Below are positions 61,640-64,000 of a DNA stretch of 64,000 bases, piece by piece. The DNA lies in contig JAJTWR010000428.1 of assembly GCA_021613335.1 (NCBI GenBank), forward strand, positions 237,001 to 301,000, read 5' to 3'. The notes below the pieces were generated by a model, which did not search any database, was not told the origin of the DNA, and saw only the letters and a program-made list of their open reading frames with translations. Source of the stretch: Whitmania pigra. Its lineage: Eukaryota > Annelida > Clitellata > Hirudinida > Haemopidae. Within the stretch, counting starts at the first letter, position 1. Every line of letters begins with the position of its first letter. A program made the translations under genes and the position numbers.

Positions 61640-63403
61640 ATGGAAATCCCGATAACCATCATCGGCTTCATCAGCTTCATTCCAATTCTCGATTTGACTC
61701 CCGCTTTCCACTTCAAGCACTGCCAACAAGATGCATGCTGGAGGGGACTCACCCTTAACAAAGGCATCGGCGCTTTGGGAGCGAGGAAGATCTGCAATAA
61801 ATATGGCTACGACCTCGTCATTATAAACAGCAATGAAACCCAAATCTTCGTGGAGGAGTTACTGAAATCGAAGGATCTCGAATTGAACAGAGATTCTTTG
61901 TTTTTTATCGGCCTCACGAGAAGAACAGATCAGTGGCTCTGGCTGAACGGATCGCATATCGAGAGTAATTGTAATTGTAACTTCATTTATATAGCGCCAT
62001 ATGCATAATGTCAGAGGCGCTTCTTGTAGCCATTCCCAAGGGTGCTAGCGGCAGTGAAGGCTGGGTTTCAAACGCGACACATTACGACTGTCGCCATTAC
62101 CACCGTATGCAGGCACGTAACCCATTCGTAGAGTACGTAAATATTGGAAATAGCATTACATACTTAATATAATTATGAATTCATCATCATCTGTAAACGA
62201 TAGATCGATGTCATCAGTTTGAATTCAGAACTTGTTCAGCATTTCTTACAATTTCTCAACCAGCAAAACTACTTTAAAACAGCGCTGATATGCAACTAAC
62301 TGAAGTCATTTATTTCATAATTTCAGATCATCGAAGGAATTTTTACAATTGGGACATTAACGAACCAAGTACTGGTTCCTGTGTAGCCGTGCGAATCGAA
62401 AACTTCAAGTGGGCAACATTGCCGTGCAAAAGTGGCTTCAAATTTATTCTCTGCAGCACTAAAAGTGAACTTCAGTTGATTTCGAGGATTTTAAAAACAT
62501 TCGTACGTAATTATGATATATTTATAATGACTCTCAGATGATCAGATCGCTACATTTTCTGATGAAGAAGAGTTTCAGACAGGAATGAAAAGGAAGTTGA
62601 GACAAGTTTCTCCAAATGGTTTGTAAATTGAATAATTAAATTGATTAATTAATTTATTAAGTTGTTCAGGCTTAACGTACTATTTCATAGATATTTTAAT
62701 TAAAGTTTTAATAAAACTTTGTGTTTAAAATGAACACATTTGCATAAATAACCAAATTAACAAATTATTTATTACGTAATTTTCAAGTATCAGAATCCCA
62801 GGATACTGCTTTAAATGAACCAGAAGCCCTTTCTGAAAATTCTGGTTGGTCTATTTCGACATTTTAAAAATTAACTTTTGCGAATTATCATTTATTATGG
62901 AGTCAGCATAAACTGATATGCGAATTACTTTAAAGGTTTTATAATTAATTTTACATAATTTATAATATAACTAATTTATTTGAAATAAATGTTAAAATTG
63001 TATTTCGTTCAAATTAATTGCAGAGGGCACTGCCAGAGTGGGCTGGATTTTCAGCAACGTAATGACAGCCATTGTTCTGCTGCTAGGGATGGTAATGGTA
63101 GTGATGTTGTTGTAAGTGAATTTATGATGTGAATTTTTTCCACCATTGCTTATATCACGAACAAGAAATTATTTCTGAAATGTTACTGCTTCTTATTTAT
63201 TCGTTCACTTACGACATTCGATAAATAGTAGATCTATAGCATATATCTGCATAAATTTGCATAAATCTGCATAAATCTGCAGACAAGTTTGGCAGATGAA
63301 GACGAAAGTGAAAAGAATGGAAAGGGAATTGCAGCAGAGATATCGCAACAGTTTCCTGACTTCCAGTATTGGTTCCATAGGTTACAATGAGGCAGTTTTG
63401 TAA
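61640..63403 (+). CDS. C-type lectin membrane receptor, 269 aa
   Basis: Six exons: 61640-61964, 62327-62464, 62538-62618, 62788-62844, 63024-63111 and 63283-63403. Signal peptide (ITIIGFISFIPILDLTPA). One CTLD on exons 1 and 2: CWRGL, GARKICNKYGYDLVII, SLFFIGLTRR, QWLWLNGS, then FYNWDINEPSTGSCVAV, WATLPC and FILC. EPS in the EPN/EPS loop and the WD strand make this the CTLD in the window most likely to keep calcium-dependent sugar binding. Two acidic linker exons follow in place of a Thr stalk, then the transmembrane helix (MTAIVLLLGMVMVVMLL) and a short basic tail of about 39 residues with GYNEAVL at the end. All extracellular borders are phase 1. Intron 1 holds an inverted SINE-like insertion. 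Confidence 0.86.
61966..62135 (-). mobile_element. SINE-like or LINE-tail insertion, inverted, in intron 1
   Basis: The minus strand reads CAGTCGTAATGTGTCGCGTT, ACCCTTGGGAATG, then GGCGCTATATAAAT, matching in order the blocks in L1 and L2 intron 3. It lies immediately after the exon 1 donor. Confidence 0.6.
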
Positions 63404-64000
63404 CAGCTGCCAAAAGTCTGTAATTGAGGAGGAAATTTAAATGTTAGTTGATCAGTTAACATTGTGGTATTTTATCAATATTTTATTGACATCGTGATAT
63501 TTTATTAATAATTAGTTAAAATTGTGATATATTATAAATATTTTAATTTTGGTAAATTTTGATGCCTTATATTTACAATTGTGCGTTCAGTACTATCATA
63601 AATTACATTCATGACATTTTACCTGTAATTTATGTAGCGCAAACTTTTAAAGTACAAACTCATCAGTGTTAATTATTGATGATTTAAATTTGAATTTATT
63701 AAAAATTTAAGAAAGCCAGCCACTCAGTTTGATGATGCGAAAGTCTTTCCAGGCACCTTTTATGGTTTTGGAGTTGAAACATCTTAATTCGCCGACCATC
63801 GCCAGAACTTTCATAATTTAGAAATTATGAAATAGAATACAATAATTTAGAAATTATGAAATAGAACGACAAAATTGAATTGTTTTTCCTATCATAAAAT
63901 ATATTTTTAAGCATGGTTTTAATCCTTTAAAATTGTGTACATTTTTTTTGGCGATAAATATTGAACGCATGGTTCTTATTACGTAATGTTTTCCCATTCC
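63404..64000. other. 3' flank of the last lectin gene
   Basis: AT-rich to the window edge. A short direct repeat (AATTTAGAAATTATGAAATA) occurs at about 63816 and 63842. No gene is seen. Confidence 0.5.

Overview
This is AT-rich nuclear DNA from an invertebrate animal, shown by small exons with GT/AG introns, secreted and membrane receptor families, and LTR and LINE retrotransposons. Clear orthologues of SNX5/6, LIX1 (lowfat) and TIMMDC1 indicate a bilaterian. An arthropod or other ecdysozoan seems likely, but the phylum cannot be fixed from this window. All multi-exon models below were built by hand. I checked that reading phase is kept across every junction, except where stated.

Layout. 1-326 is a TAA microsatellite. 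756-1776 (-) is a secreted C-type lectin-like gene. 2367-5895 (+) is SNX5/6. 6690-7888 (-) is LIX1. 8246-10043 (-) is TIMMDC1. 11145-13351 and 14486-16854 (+) are tandem aldo-keto reductases with signs of gene conversion. 17741-19896 (-) is a membrane lectin with a Thr-rich stalk. 21997-36363 (+) is a tandem array of five genes, each with two C-type lectin-like domains (CTLDs) and a membrane anchor. 37143-39059, 42433-43289 and 44683-45986 (+) are three mucin-like membrane proteins with signal peptide, Ser/Thr stalk, transmembrane segment and tyrosine-motif tail, but no lectin domain. 46716-49025 (+) is a lectin receptor. 49413-56367 (+) is a lectin gene followed by two candidate membrane/tail modules, with a Ty3/gypsy element between them. 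56797-57388 and 58333-59091 (-) encode two small secreted LDL-receptor class A proteins. 60567-61168 (+) is a small membrane protein. 61640-63403 (+) is another CTLD receptor.

Main message. From about 17.7 kb to the right edge the window is dominated by a receptor locus. Modules (signal, split CTLD, Ser/Thr stalk, transmembrane, tail) sit on separate exons. Extracellular exon borders are almost all phase 1, so modules can be swapped without breaking the frame. Several tails carry YxxL/I/V motifs matching ITIM or ITAM consensus spacing. This looks like a locally expanded immune or recognition receptor family with potential activating and inhibitory forms. Signalling is inferred from motif shape only.

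Mobile DNA includes a short LTR element with a SAP-domain ORF (39518-41376), a solo LTR of the same family (20467-20773), a diverged relative (about 31305), an integrase-deleted Ty3/gypsy copy (51333-54759), two LINE fragments, and a dispersed SINE/LINE-tail family inside lectin introns.
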